A stretch of 22,610 bases of DNA, taken from positions 1-22,610 of the forward strand of contig USIH01000016.1 of assembly GCA_900554705.1 (NCBI GenBank). Direction: 5' to 3'. Both the position numbers and the translations under genes were made by a program. The notes beneath the pieces are model-generated. The model worked only from the letters and a program-made list of their open reading frames with translations, searched no databases and was not told where the DNA came from. Origin of the DNA: an uncultured Eubacteriales bacterium. Lineage in GTDB: Bacteria > Bacillota > Clostridia > Oscillospirales > Oscillospiraceae. The number at the start of each line of letters is the position of its first letter. The first letter of the stretch is position 1. Shown here one piece after another: positions 8,162 to 15,171 of the stretch.

Positions 8162-8731
8162 ATGAAAAGAATTATTTTACCGCTGATGCTTTGCGCGTGC
8201 TTCCTCGTTTCCTGTAAAAGCCGAGTGGAAACAAAGGAATCGCAAAACACGGAAATCAAAATTGTGCCATCGGTATCCATTGATATTGATATGGATAGCG
8301 CCATAGAGCTTAGACCTGATACGGTAGACGACATAGTAAACGCCTTTTTGAATAGCGATTACGTCAGATTTGTTGAAAGTCATCAGTCGGAGGAGGATAA
8401 ACGCCTGTTTAGCGAAGCGCTGACGCCGACAGAGCCTTCTGAAGAGAAGCGAGACCGCGCGGCAGGGTGCTATTATGACATCTGGTTACGCGAATTATTC
8501 AATCATGGTTTGGACTATCCGGTAATTCAAAAAGTGTCACTGGTGAGTACGACAGAAACGGGACTGGACAAGGTGACAGAAGACAAATTGCGCGTGGACT
8601 ACGCATTAAGATTAACGGATAATAATGGAAATCAATTTGTAATTTACTTAGATAGCAATTTGTCTACAATTGGGAAGCAAATTGTACTGTACAATGGAGA
8701 GACGCTTTGTTGCATTTTTGCGATTTGCTGA
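8162..8731 (+). CDS. Lipoprotein, 189 aa
   Basis: The N-terminus MKRIILPLMLCACFLVSC is a classic lipoprotein signal with lipobox LVSC, so the mature protein should be lipid-anchored on the outer face of the membrane. GGAGGAG lies 9-11 bases upstream of ATG 8162; GTG 8156, two codons upstream and in frame, is an alternative start with better spacing. The mature part (about 170 residues) has an acidic first half (DMDSAIELRPDTVDDIVNAF, SHQSEEDKRLF) and a beta-rich second half. I recognise no family. An extracellular inhibitor or binding role is possible from the context, but this is inference. Confidence 0.75.
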   Translation: MKRIILPLMLCACFLVSCKSRVETKESQNTEIKIVPSVSIDIDMDSAIELRPDTVDDIVNAFLNSDYVRFVESHQSEEDKRLFSEALTPTEPSEEKRDRAAGCYYDIWLRELFNHGLDYPVIQKVSLVSTTETGLDKVTEDKLRVDYALRLTDNNGNQFVIYLDSNLSTIGKQIVLYNGETLCCIFAIC

Positions 8732-8798
8732 TTGTAGAGAACGCAGGGCAGAGTGGCGGAGCCGCATGAAGAAACCTGCGCAGTCCGCTGTGCCTACG

Positions 8799-8838
8799 CC
8801 CCATCGAGCCGCATTGGTTCGCCCTGCGCTTCGGCTAA
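8799..8838 (+). pseudogene. Relic of the 3' end of a WFALRLG-family gene
   Basis: The last 40 bases before dif-like site 2 encode RPIEPHWFALRFG and a TAA. They are almost identical to the ends of the genes stopping at 15985 and 18912. No body of such a gene precedes them; the bases from 8732 onward are not alignable with the family. It is therefore a tail left by deletion or brought in with the site. Confidence 0.7.
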
Positions 8839-8839
8839 C

Positions 8840-8866
8840 ACCTCCGACACAAACATTATGTAAACC
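8840..8866 (+). other. dif-like (Xer) site 2
   Basis: Left arm ACCTCCGACAC, five-base centre AAACA, right arm TTATGTAAACC. It is one base shorter than site 1, which could matter for function because dif centres are normally six bases. It has the same orientation as the other array copies. Confidence 0.5.
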
Positions 8867-8890
8867 GTCCGGCGCACCCGCGCCGGACGG
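8865..8890 (+). repeat. GC-rich perfect hairpin next to dif-like site 2
   Basis: This is the same 11-bp stem and ACCC loop as at 6353-6378 (arms CCGTCCGGCGC and GCGCCGGACGG). Its fixed position against two dif-like sites suggests that it belongs to the repeat unit. Confidence 0.7.
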
Positions 8891-8920
8891 CACAGCCGTT
8901 CACTATGGTTAGGAGAATTT

Positions 8921-9514
8921 GTGTACATTTTATATTCTACAATAGTTATAATTATATTGCTTGTGATTGGAAGGCTTTTTGCCACCCGTGCAATCAAATT
9001 CATTCGAGCACTGCGAAACAAGAGCGTTACGTGGCGATTAGCACTGTCGTTGTTCCTTGCGCTCTGCATTGCCCTTCCGAGCTTCGTCTTCCTTGGGGAC
9101 TACACCTATCCGTTTGAGCGGACGCTGCACCCCAAATTGATTGCCGAGTTTGGTGTTCCGGAGGGTTACGAGGCGCGTAGACCCGGTGACCCCTTTTGGC
9201 GCGGCGCGTATCAAGCCTATGGTCTTTATGCGGAGTCGTTTTGGTTTGATCCGTATGAAAGACAGTCGAAGTATGGGTTTGCGTGGCCGCCGATGGATTA
9301 CGCGCGCCACAACTACATCATCACCTACGGACAGAAGATCAAGTCACTTTCCTACAACGTTTGGGATACGATAGACGCGCCGATCCGCACTGGCGCGAAG
9401 GTAGGTCATATGCGACTGGAGGAGACATTTATTCCCGAAAAAGTGTATATATACCAGATTCCAAAAGTACGGATTGAAAACGACATTAATGATTGCTCAA
9501 ATCCGTGGGATTAG
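8921..9514 (+). CDS. Hypothetical protein with two N-terminal membrane segments, 197 aa
   Basis: The start is GTG 8921, chosen because AGGAG sits five bases upstream. Residues 2-18 (YILYSTIVIIILLVIGR) and about 41-60 (LALSLFLALCIALPSFVFLG) are membrane segments. The remaining 135 residues are soluble and rich in Tyr, Trp and Pro (FWRGAYQAYGLYAESFWFDPYERQSKYGF). I recognise no family. It opens the module after dif-like site 2 and is followed 75 nt later by another membrane protein gene. It is intact and its function is unknown. Confidence 0.68.
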   Translation: MYILYSTIVIIILLVIGRLFATRAIKFIRALRNKSVTWRLALSLFLALCIALPSFVFLGDYTYPFERTLHPKLIAEFGVPEGYEARRPGDPFWRGAYQAYGLYAESFWFDPYERQSKYGFAWPPMDYARHNYIITYGQKIKSLSYNVWDTIDAPIRTGAKVGHMRLEETFIPEKVYIYQIPKVRIENDINDCSNPWD

Positions 9515-9588
9515 TATAATGTTTCGAAAATATTTTCAAAGCAACCGTTATGGATGCCCTGTTTTGGCCGGATTGGAGGGTAGAGAAA

Positions 9589-10293
9589 ATGCAGCGTTTA
9601 TCCGTAAAACCGACACTTCGCGGTTGGTGGGACTATCTCATCCAAAGAAAATACGGCGAAATTTATCAGTGCGGGGACGTTGAGGTGCATATAGAAAGGG
9701 AACACACCTATTCTCCATATCGGCTATTAGCAGATGGCGGATGTATGGTTTTCTTGGCAAACGGCAGACCGCTCACGGGACTTCTGTATTGCCACATTCC
9801 TGCTATCATAATTTCTATATTCTTCTATATCGGCATCTGCCGTGGGACGTTTCCCGGGCTGACCACGCGTAAAGAATTGCATTGCCGAGAAGGGGAAGTG
9901 ACGCCCCTTCGTGATCGAGAAAACTATTTTCGACTGTTGCTCTGTATGCAACCAATTTTGCGCACCGAGAGGGAAAATGAGTACGCAGTGTTTACCAACA
10001 GCAAGTCAAAGTGGTGGAGCAGCTTCGGGTTGATGCGGTTCGGGATGCTTGCGGTTTTCCTTTTGCTGGAGGAGCTTGCGACGTACCCACTGACGCATGG
10101 GAAATGGCTTTTTTGTCTACCCGATAAGTATTTGCTTCTGTTTGCGATTGTTTCGGATGTCGTATTTATGTCGCTCTTAGCGTTGGAACATTGGCTTGAA
10201 TTGAGGCTGCCCGCACGCTGCTGGGAGCGGGCATACCTCGCCCGCCCGAAGAAAACCATCGGCGAAGTGGACGATTTCTCCCTGTCTGTCTAA
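9589..10293 (+). CDS. Multi-span membrane protein, family with frameshifted copy at 20010
   Basis: The start ATG 9589 is preferred: GGAGGG lies eight bases upstream, and the homologue at 20010 begins at the same point (MQRLSVKPTLRGWW against MRRFAVKPTFRGWA). The product is 234 residues. A soluble N-terminal region of about 65 residues is followed by a membrane segment (LLYCHIPAIIISIFFYIGIC), then a loop with RGTFPGL, then a soluble part (ENYFRLLLCMQPILR, a motif shared with the paralogue), then two further membrane helices. I recognise no family. In both copies a YcxB-like gene follows directly, so the two genes form a conserved pair and may act together at the membrane. Confidence 0.7.
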   Translation: MQRLSVKPTLRGWWDYLIQRKYGEIYQCGDVEVHIEREHTYSPYRLLADGGCMVFLANGRPLTGLLYCHIPAIIISIFFYIGICRGTFPGLTTRKELHCREGEVTPLRDRENYFRLLLCMQPILRTERENEYAVFTNSKSKWWSSFGLMRFGMLAVFLLLEELATYPLTHGKWLFCLPDKYLLLFAIVSDVVFMSLLALEHWLELRLPARCWERAYLARPKKTIGEVDDFSLSV

Positions 10294-10300
10294 AAATAGC

Positions 10301-10474
10301 GCAGAGTTCAGAGACATTGACAGCGGCAATTTTTTGGAAGCAACTGATACATGGGTAACGCGGCGCTTCTCCTATGTAATTTTACCTGTTGTAATTTGGG
10401 GCAAGGGCGAGTTGCCATCTGCGAAACACACCGATAAAGGATATGGAATTAACGTATTGCTTGCGAGACAGTAG
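10301..10474 (+). pseudogene. Possible gene remnant, 57-codon open stretch
   Basis: An open frame running to TAG 10472 encodes EFRDIDSGNFLEATDTWV and then RRFSYVILPVVIWGKGELP, ending NVLLARQ. It has protein-like composition but no ATG and no ribosome site, and sits in a 210-nt gap between paired genes that are adjacent in the other copy of the pair. It may be the 3' end of a lost gene. I do not recognise it and chance is a fair alternative. Confidence 0.3.
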
Positions 10475-10503
10475 AAATTTAATAACATAGTTTGGAGAAG
10501 ATT

Positions 10504-11073
10504 ATGCTGATATTTAGTTCGTGCTCGTCTTTTCGGCGCACGTGTAAGTCAGTCGCGCTTGCGGCACGGGTCATGCCGAGTGCCTACTGCACGCGGCCGT
10601 TGATCATTTTGTTTTACATAATTTGGTTGGTTTGCGCCGCCGCAAAAGGTTTGATCTCAACGATACCGATCACATTTGTGTTTTGTACTTGCCTTGCCGC
10701 ATACGCGATATATGACCGTCGTGCACACTACATGAACGTTTTTTACGATCTGAAGCACATCCATCGGACGGTTACGGTGGAGGGAGATATGCTCATTGTT
10801 GATGTACAGGAGAGCGGCAATCGGTATGATTGCAGGCTCGATGAAATAACAATCGCGTCGGTCACGGATTGGGGTATGATGCTCTATTTCCCCCAATGTG
10901 CCGTCCTGATCCTTTCCGAAGACGGCGAGGGGTATACCGATTTCGCCGCTTGGGTCAAGGCGTTTTCCGGAGGGCGCACGAAAAAGATCAGACGATCGCT
11001 GCTCTGTCCGCTTATACTCGACATCATACTATTATGCGTTTCTTTTTACTTGCTTGCGATACTGTTTATATGA
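10504..11073 (+). CDS. YcxB-like membrane protein, copy 2
   Basis: ATG 10504 has GGAGAAG six bases upstream. The product of 189 residues shows two membrane segments (about 35-57 and 60-76), then HRTVTVEGDMLIVDVQESGNRYDCRLDEI, then SVTDWGMMLYF.QCAVLILSEDGEGY, and a C-terminal membrane helix. It is closely similar to the 20750 copy along its whole length (the HRTVTVEG block is identical) and more distantly to the 7442 copy. It resembles YcxB-like proteins, whose function is poorly defined. It is preceded by the 9589 family, as at 20010/20750, and followed 9 nt later by a lipoprotein gene, so it probably forms one operon with both. Confidence 0.75.
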   Translation: MLIFSSCSSFRRTCKSVALAARVMPSAYCTRPLIILFYIIWLVCAAAKGLISTIPITFVFCTCLAAYAIYDRRAHYMNVFYDLKHIHRTVTVEGDMLIVDVQESGNRYDCRLDEITIASVTDWGMMLYFPQCAVLILSEDGEGYTDFAAWVKAFSGGRTKKIRRSLLCPLILDIILLCVSFYLLAILFI

Positions 11074-11082
11074 GAGGTTAAC

Positions 11083-11709
11083 ATGAAAAGACAATGCTTA
11101 TCTCTTATCGTTGTGAGCGCCCTGTTGCTGGGCTTGCTCCTTACCGGCTGCGGCCAGCCAGAAAAAAAGACGGAGGAGCTGCCGGCCGGACTGCACCTTG
11201 TGGTGGAAGGCCTGCCGGAGATCGAGTCGTTTTCCGGTCGAGAATACGAACCGGCGTTCGATTCCTACACCAAAGTGACGGGCGCGGTGCTTTATAGGTC
11301 TGGTGAGAAGACACCGCTCGAACCAACGGATGAGCGCGTGATCCGGCTGATGAATTTTATTGACTACTCAGATAAAAATCAATACTCATATCTACTGCAA
11401 GGCGTAGTTGATGAAGACACCATAAACGCATGGTATTGTTTGGACAATATGTTAGAGATCACGCTGGAGACACCGGAAACAAGCTCCTACGCAGGTGTAC
11501 TGCTGGTCAGCGGAAACAGCTATTTGACGTTGCTGAAAAGGAAAGGGGAAACAGGGGGACGTGTCGCAGGGCGCTATTATCCGTATATGAGCCTGTTTCG
11601 GGAGACGAAAAAAACGTCCGGCTGGCCGGATCAGTTTTCTTGTGAGACGAGCGGCACGATGCCGTGGATCGACTTGCTGCAATACGCAGGCATTATCGAG
11701 GCGGAGTAA
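11083..11709 (+). CDS. Lipoprotein, 208 aa
   Basis: MKRQCLSLIVVSALLLGLLLTGC is a lipoprotein signal with lipobox LLTGC, so the mature part is expected outside the cell on a lipid anchor. ATG 11083 follows a GAGGT ribosome site and begins 9 nt after the YcxB-like stop. The mature region has an acidic linker (QPEKKTEELP), then an ordinary globular composition of about 170 residues with Tyr-rich stretches (KNQYSYLLQG, RYYPYMSLFRETKK). It shares no obvious similarity with the lipoprotein at 8162. I recognise no family, and its function is unknown. Confidence 0.75.
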   Translation: MKRQCLSLIVVSALLLGLLLTGCGQPEKKTEELPAGLHLVVEGLPEIESFSGREYEPAFDSYTKVTGAVLYRSGEKTPLEPTDERVIRLMNFIDYSDKNQYSYLLQGVVDEDTINAWYCLDNMLEITLETPETSSYAGVLLVSGNSYLTLLKRKGETGGRVAGRYYPYMSLFRETKKTSGWPDQFSCETSGTMPWIDLLQYAGIIEAE

Positions 11710-11729
11710 TCAGATATTACAATCCTCCC

Positions 11730-11744
11730 TGCGCTTCGGCTAAC
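11730..11744 (+). pseudogene. Short relic of the WFALRLG-family tail
   Basis: CTGCGCTTCGGCTAA, the last codons and stop of the relic before site 2, recurs here directly before the ACCTCC arm of site 3. It runs into unrelated DNA upstream. It shows that sites 2 and 3 share left flanks as well as cores. Confidence 0.55.
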
Positions 11745-11772
11745 ACCTCCGATGCAAAACATTATGTAAACC
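11745..11772 (+). other. dif-like (Xer) site 3
   Basis: Left arm ACCTCCGATGC, centre AAAACA, right arm TTATGTAAACC, identical to site 1 over all 28 bp. The following hairpin has kept only its left arm CCGTCCGGCGC; compared with site 1, 18 bases including the right arm are missing. Confidence 0.55.
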
Positions 11773-11831
11773 GTCCGGCGCAGCGTGAGTATTTCCATGT
11801 TCCGCAGTGCGGGACGAAAGGGAGGATGAAC

Positions 11832-12425
11832 TTGAAGAAATCGACAATTTTGCTAATAATCTTTCCAATCCTAATTTTTGCTTTCTTGGTTTTCCTGCTG
11901 CTCTCCGCGCTGCTTGTATCACACGTGCGTGACGGCATAGATGCCAAAAATGAGCTAAACAACCCATACATCAACAGCGGCCTAACTGATTGGCAACCGG
12001 TTTCAATCGAGACTGCGGGGGTTACTTTTCGCATTCCGCTGCAGTGGGATATTTGCGAGGCAAGCTGCGGATATGCAATTACGGCTGAAGAAGGAGAAAT
12101 GTTAGGCTACATTACAATTGCTGACAGGTGGACAGATTCCAATACTTGCGAATGGCTGCAAACAAATGTTGATGATAGTATCATAAACGCGACAGAGGAA
12201 ATGATGGATTATAATTTGTTTTGCGGCAGGGCGGGCTTTTATCGCATTACAATTCAAAAAGAAAACGGCGAGAGTGAAACTTTTTTCAAACTAAGTCTGG
12301 ACAGTTACCATAGCACAGACTGCTATGCAAAATTTATATTCGTTCATTCGAATGACGAATCCATGTCTGAAGGACAAATGATCAAGTACATGGAAGCGAT
12401 AGCTTTTTCGTATTACTACTATTAA
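11832..12425 (+). CDS. TM-anchored hypothetical protein, about 197 aa
   Basis: An ATG at 11826 directly abuts GGAGG and is too close to be used. TTG 11832, six bases from GGAGG, is the better start and gives MKKSTILLIIFPILIFAFL, a single N-terminal membrane anchor (about residues 4-30). A soluble domain of about 160 residues follows, with YINSGLTDWQPVSIETAGVTF, EGEMLGYITIADRW and a C-terminus GQMIKYMEAIAFSYYYY. The last 65 residues match a truncated copy at 19772-19987 (EEQIVAYMEAIAYSYVYN). I recognise no family with certainty. It is the first gene after dif-like site 3. Confidence 0.7.
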   Translation: MKKSTILLIIFPILIFAFLVFLLLSALLVSHVRDGIDAKNELNNPYINSGLTDWQPVSIETAGVTFRIPLQWDICEASCGYAITAEEGEMLGYITIADRWTDSNTCEWLQTNVDDSIINATEEMMDYNLFCGRAGFYRITIQKENGESETFFKLSLDSYHSTDCYAKFIFVHSNDESMSEGQMIKYMEAIAFSYYYY

Positions 12426-12489
12426 CGCCTATTAATCTGCATATCACCGCGCAGTGAACCGCCACCCGTAGAGAGAAAGAGAGAATAGA

Positions 12490-12714
12490 ATGCTTGAAAT
12501 TAACATGAAGTTTTTGTCTGCGAAGAAACGCCAATGGTTTTTGCTGACGCTGTTTCTCATGGAAGCAGCGTATGAAGTTGTTATGCTGTGTTCGCTGCTC
12601 CCGTCGATGTACGCGACGGCGCCGCTTTTGGCAACCCTGCGAGAAGTCCTGTTTTACGGGCTGATCAGCGCTATTGCTTTCTTTGTCCTGCTGAGAGGAC
12701 GAAGGAGTGCGTGA
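12490..12714 (+). CDS. Small two-TM membrane protein, 74 aa
   Basis: ATG 12490 follows an AGAAAGAGAG purine run; ATG 12505 is an alternative start. Residues about 16-38 (WFLLTLFLMEAAYEVVMLCSLL) and 50-68 (VLFYGLISAIAFFVLL) are hydrophobic helices, and the tail is basic (RGRRSA). It is too short and plain for family assignment. It lies 12 nt before the next small membrane protein, so the two are probably co-transcribed and may assemble together. Confidence 0.6.
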   Translation: MLEINMKFLSAKKRQWFLLTLFLMEAAYEVVMLCSLLPSMYATAPLLATLREVLFYGLISAIAFFVLLRGRRSA

Positions 12715-12726
12715 GGAGGGGCTGAA

Positions 12727-13038
12727 ATGCGAATAGTTCTCGGCGCAGTGCTGCTGCTTGCCATTTTGATACTGTCCGTTTTGGAACGTAAACGCATTGA
12801 CCGTACCGGATGGATCGCCATTTCTTTGTGTGCTGCCGCTACCCTTTGCCATACGGTTCGGCATCTTTTCATGGACACGTTTCGGGCGCGGCTGATGAAA
12901 AGTGCGGAGCCTTTTCGTACCATTCAGTATTATGATCGTGCAAATCGAGTCTTTATTGCCGTGGAATTGGCAATTTTGCTTGCAGTGCTGATACTGCTGT
13001 ACGTTTCAGCGCGGAAGGAAAAAAGAGAGCAAAGGTGA
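12727..13038 (+). CDS. Small three-TM membrane protein, 103 aa
   Basis: GAGGAGGGG lies just upstream of ATG 12727. Three hydrophobic helices are visible: residues 2-19 (RIVLGAVLLLAILILSV), about 29-43 (WIAISLCAAATLCHT) and about 76-95 (FIAVELAILLAVLILLYV). The charged tail is SARKEKREQR. No family is recognised. Close spacing with both neighbours (12 nt and 6 nt) suggests an operon of three genes. Confidence 0.65.
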   Translation: MRIVLGAVLLLAILILSVLERKRIDRTGWIAISLCAAATLCHTVRHLFMDTFRARLMKSAEPFRTIQYYDRANRVFIAVELAILLAVLILLYVSARKEKREQR

Positions 13039-13044
13039 TTTTAT

Positions 13045-13677
13045 ATGAAACGAAGAGTATTGTTATCGTCATTGGCTCTTTTGATCGTGATGCGAGGCCT
13101 GATTTTCGTGTTTTGGTTCAGCGATATCCCAGTCAAGGTCAACAACACAGACCCAGTGGAGCAGATCGCAACAAAAAGGTATGGGATAAAGAAGCAAATG
13201 CTTGCAAGGGCGATCTTTGACGTTCGTTCCGGCTTTGAGGACGTGAGTGTTTTTGACTTGGCCAGAGAAGTAGGGATAAGGCTGGAATGCAAGCGTCAGG
13301 TCAGTGAGAACCAGTTTTATTACGTTGTTCCCGGCTACTATCACTGCTTTCTGATCGTTGACGAAAAGGACATTGTTCAGGAGGTTTTAACAATATGGGA
13401 GTTTCTGACCATTGCGCAGACAAAAGAGTGGATGGATGAACATGATGGTGTTTATCTTGCGGATGCATTAGAGTATCGATTTTATGGAAATTGGAAGAAT
13501 ATTGGAACTTCTTCTGTATATATGAGAACATTGTTCACATTGCGTGACGGTGTAATGATCATGGAGTCGAAGGGGAACCCCCAATATGCGAAATACTATT
13601 TCTTTACCAACGACGAATGGGAAAAGGTGTATGAGGATTGGGCCGGTTTCTTGATTTTACCGATGGACAAGGAGTAG
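13045..13677 (+). CDS. TM-anchored hypothetical protein, 210 aa
   Basis: ATG 13045 follows AAAGGTGA. The N-terminus MKRRVLLSSLALLIVMRGLIFVFWF is a basic and hydrophobic membrane anchor. The rest, about 185 residues, is soluble and likely external, with mixed helices and strands (TKRYGIKKQMLARAIFDV, SENQFYYVVPGYYHCFLIVD, PQYAKYYFFTNDEWEKVYED). It is the last gene before dif-like site 4, whose left flank begins at its stop codon. I do not recognise the family, and its function is unknown. Confidence 0.7.
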   Translation: MKRRVLLSSLALLIVMRGLIFVFWFSDIPVKVNNTDPVEQIATKRYGIKKQMLARAIFDVRSGFEDVSVFDLAREVGIRLECKRQVSENQFYYVVPGYYHCFLIVDEKDIVQEVLTIWEFLTIAQTKEWMDEHDGVYLADALEYRFYGNWKNIGTSSVYMRTLFTLRDGVMIMESKGNPQYAKYYFFTNDEWEKVYEDWAGFLILPMDKE

Positions 13678-13704
13678 CTGATGCAAAAACACATTATGTA
13701 AACC
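13677..13704 (+). other. dif-like (Xer) site 4, degenerate left half
   Basis: The right arm TTATGTAAACC (13694-13704) is perfect. On the left only GATGC is shared with sites 1 and 3, and the centre between GATGC and the right arm is nine bases rather than six. CGATAGAC follows directly, shared in near-identical form (TGATAGAC) with site 5. Confidence 0.4.
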
Positions 13705-13765
13705 GATAGACGCACATACACATATCACCGCGCGGCGCGGAAAGACAAACGATACGGAGGAAATT

Positions 13766-14170
13766 ATGATCATTGACGCATCCAACAAAGAGATCATCAA
13801 CACAAAAGCGGTCTATTATCACGACGACACGCTGACCGGACTGTTTTTTGATCGGATGGAGAAGACGCTGCGGCTCACGATCTCAAAATTTGAGACAGAG
13901 CGGTGCACGGAGATCATTTTTCGGGATGTTATGGGGTTTTCGATCTCGGCCTGTGATTTCTGGGGAGCGGATGAGCGTGTCCTCGACTTCGAATATACGG
14001 AGACGGAAGACGAAAGACTGCTGCCGAAATTGTTCAAAAAGAAGGCAAGGTACGCATCGCATCCGATGGAGGATAAAGATGCTTACTTTGAAACGCTGAT
14101 GACGTTTATTTCGGGGGATGAATTGGCCGTCGCCTGCAAGCAAATTATTTTGGAACGCAGCGAACTGTGA
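13766..14170 (+). CDS. Candidate immunity-family protein, copy 2 (intact)
   Basis: The product is 134 residues; ATG 13766 follows CGGAGGAAATT. It begins MIIDASNKEIINTKAVYYHDDTL, then FFDRMEKTLRLTISKF, then EIIFRDVMGFSISACDFWG, and ends SGDELAVACKQIILERSEL. Trp follows CDF, where the rhs-linked copy at 4213 has an amber codon. There is no signal or membrane segment, so the protein is cytosolic. Because a relative sits directly behind the Rhs toxin, this family is a candidate immunity family, and the three tandem copies would be orphan immunity genes against related toxins. That role is inferred from position only. Its leader and first 60 or so bases are nearly identical to those of the 14685 gene. 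Confidence 0.75.
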   Translation: MIIDASNKEIINTKAVYYHDDTLTGLFFDRMEKTLRLTISKFETERCTEIIFRDVMGFSISACDFWGADERVLDFEYTETEDERLLPKLFKKKARYASHPMEDKDAYFETLMTFISGDELAVACKQIILERSEL

Positions 14171-14206
14171 CGCGCTGCGCTTGGCGGCAGAAGAGGAACA
14201 CGAAAA

Positions 14207-14611
14207 ATGATTTTTGACATATCAAATATAGAAGACCTCGATTCATGCGACGTTTTCTACCATGGTGACACCTTGGCCGGACTCTTCTTTGACCGGACAA
14301 AAAAGACGCTGCGGCTCACGATCTCAAAATGGCATACGGAAAAAAGTACGGAAATACGCTTTCAGGATGTCATAGGGTTTCGCATCTCGACCTGCGGCTT
14401 TTGGCGGGAGGATGAACATATCTTTGCCCTAAGGTACATAGAACCCGATAACGAAAGGATTCTCCCTGATTTGCTGAAAAGGAAGGAAAAATATCCGGTT
14501 TACCCGTTAAAAGAAAAAGAGGCTTATTTTGAAACCGCGCTAAAATTCGTTTCGGGGGACGAATTGGTCGTCGCTTGCAAACAAGTCGCTTTGGAACGGT
14601 ATGCGTACTGA
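14207..14611 (+). CDS. Candidate immunity-family protein, copy 3 (divergent)
   Basis: The product is 134 residues, second in the tandem trio, 36 nt after copy 2. Its N-terminus (MIFDISNIEDLDSCDVFYHGDTLAGLFFDR) diverges from the others, with HGD replacing HDD. KTLRLTISK, a FRISTCGFW Trp block and SGDELVVACKQVALER are kept. The ribosome site is weak (GAGGAACACGAAAA). Divergence mainly at the N-terminus suggests a different specificity from its neighbours if these are inhibitors. No membrane segment is seen. Confidence 0.72.
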   Translation: MIFDISNIEDLDSCDVFYHGDTLAGLFFDRTKKTLRLTISKWHTEKSTEIRFQDVIGFRISTCGFWREDEHIFALRYIEPDNERILPDLLKRKEKYPVYPLKEKEAYFETALKFVSGDELVVACKQVALERYAY

Positions 14612-14684
14612 AACGCGGCGTGTGTGTAACAGTGAATGAAGGCCTGCGCTCCGGCGCAGGAAGACGAGTGACACGGAGGAAATT

Positions 14685-15128
14685 ATGATCATTGACGCAT
14701 CCAACAAAGAGATCATCAACACAAAGGCGGTCTACTATCACGACGACGTACTGACCGGATTCACGTTTGACCGTGCGAGGAAGAAGCTGCGGCTCACGAT
14801 TGCAAAATTTGGGACAGAGAAGCGCACGAAAATTATTTTTGAGAACGTCATTCAGTTCACAATGTCGGCCTGCGAGTATTGGGGGAGCATGGAGCACATT
14901 CTCGGCTTTTGCCTCCTAAGGCCAGAACAAGAAGAGCTGATCCCTAAAATCTTCAAGAAAAGGGTAGAGTACGATGATTGCCCGTTGAGGTCGTATGAGT
15001 TTTGCACATTAAAATCAAGAGAGGTTTACTTTGAAACAGCAATGACCTTTGCTTCGGGGGACGAGTTACTTGTTGCCTGTGAGCGCATTGAGCTGGAACG
15101 AAGTGAATTAGAGAATTCCGCAGAGTAA
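14685..15128 (+). CDS. Candidate immunity-family protein, copy 4 (intact counterpart of the broken rhs-linked gene)
   Basis: The product is 147 residues; ATG 14685 has CGGAGGAAATT upstream. The first half is nearly identical in DNA to the 13766 gene. The second half is nearly identical to the broken gene at 4213: an 80-bp block around GFCLLRPEQEE differs by only two bases. Both share an insertion (YDDCP.RSYEFCTLKSREV) that the 13766 and 14207 copies lack. It carries the Trp (CEYWG) that is an amber codon at 4408. It is therefore a mosaic, and the best candidate to supply the activity lost from the rhs-linked copy. It may protect against the Rhs tip ending at 4210; this is inference. Confidence 0.78.
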   Translation: MIIDASNKEIINTKAVYYHDDVLTGFTFDRARKKLRLTIAKFGTEKRTKIIFENVIQFTMSACEYWGSMEHILGFCLLRPEQEELIPKIFKKRVEYDDCPLRSYEFCTLKSREVYFETAMTFASGDELLVACERIELERSELENSAE

Positions 15129-15171
15129 AACGGAGATAGAGCCGCGCGGCAGCTCTGAAGGAGGGAAAAGT

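Noticed and set aside
11664..11831. Longer start for the 11832 gene at 11664
   Set aside because: It would overlap the end of the lipoprotein gene and read through dif-like site 3; the GGAGG at 11821 fits the TTG start at 11832.
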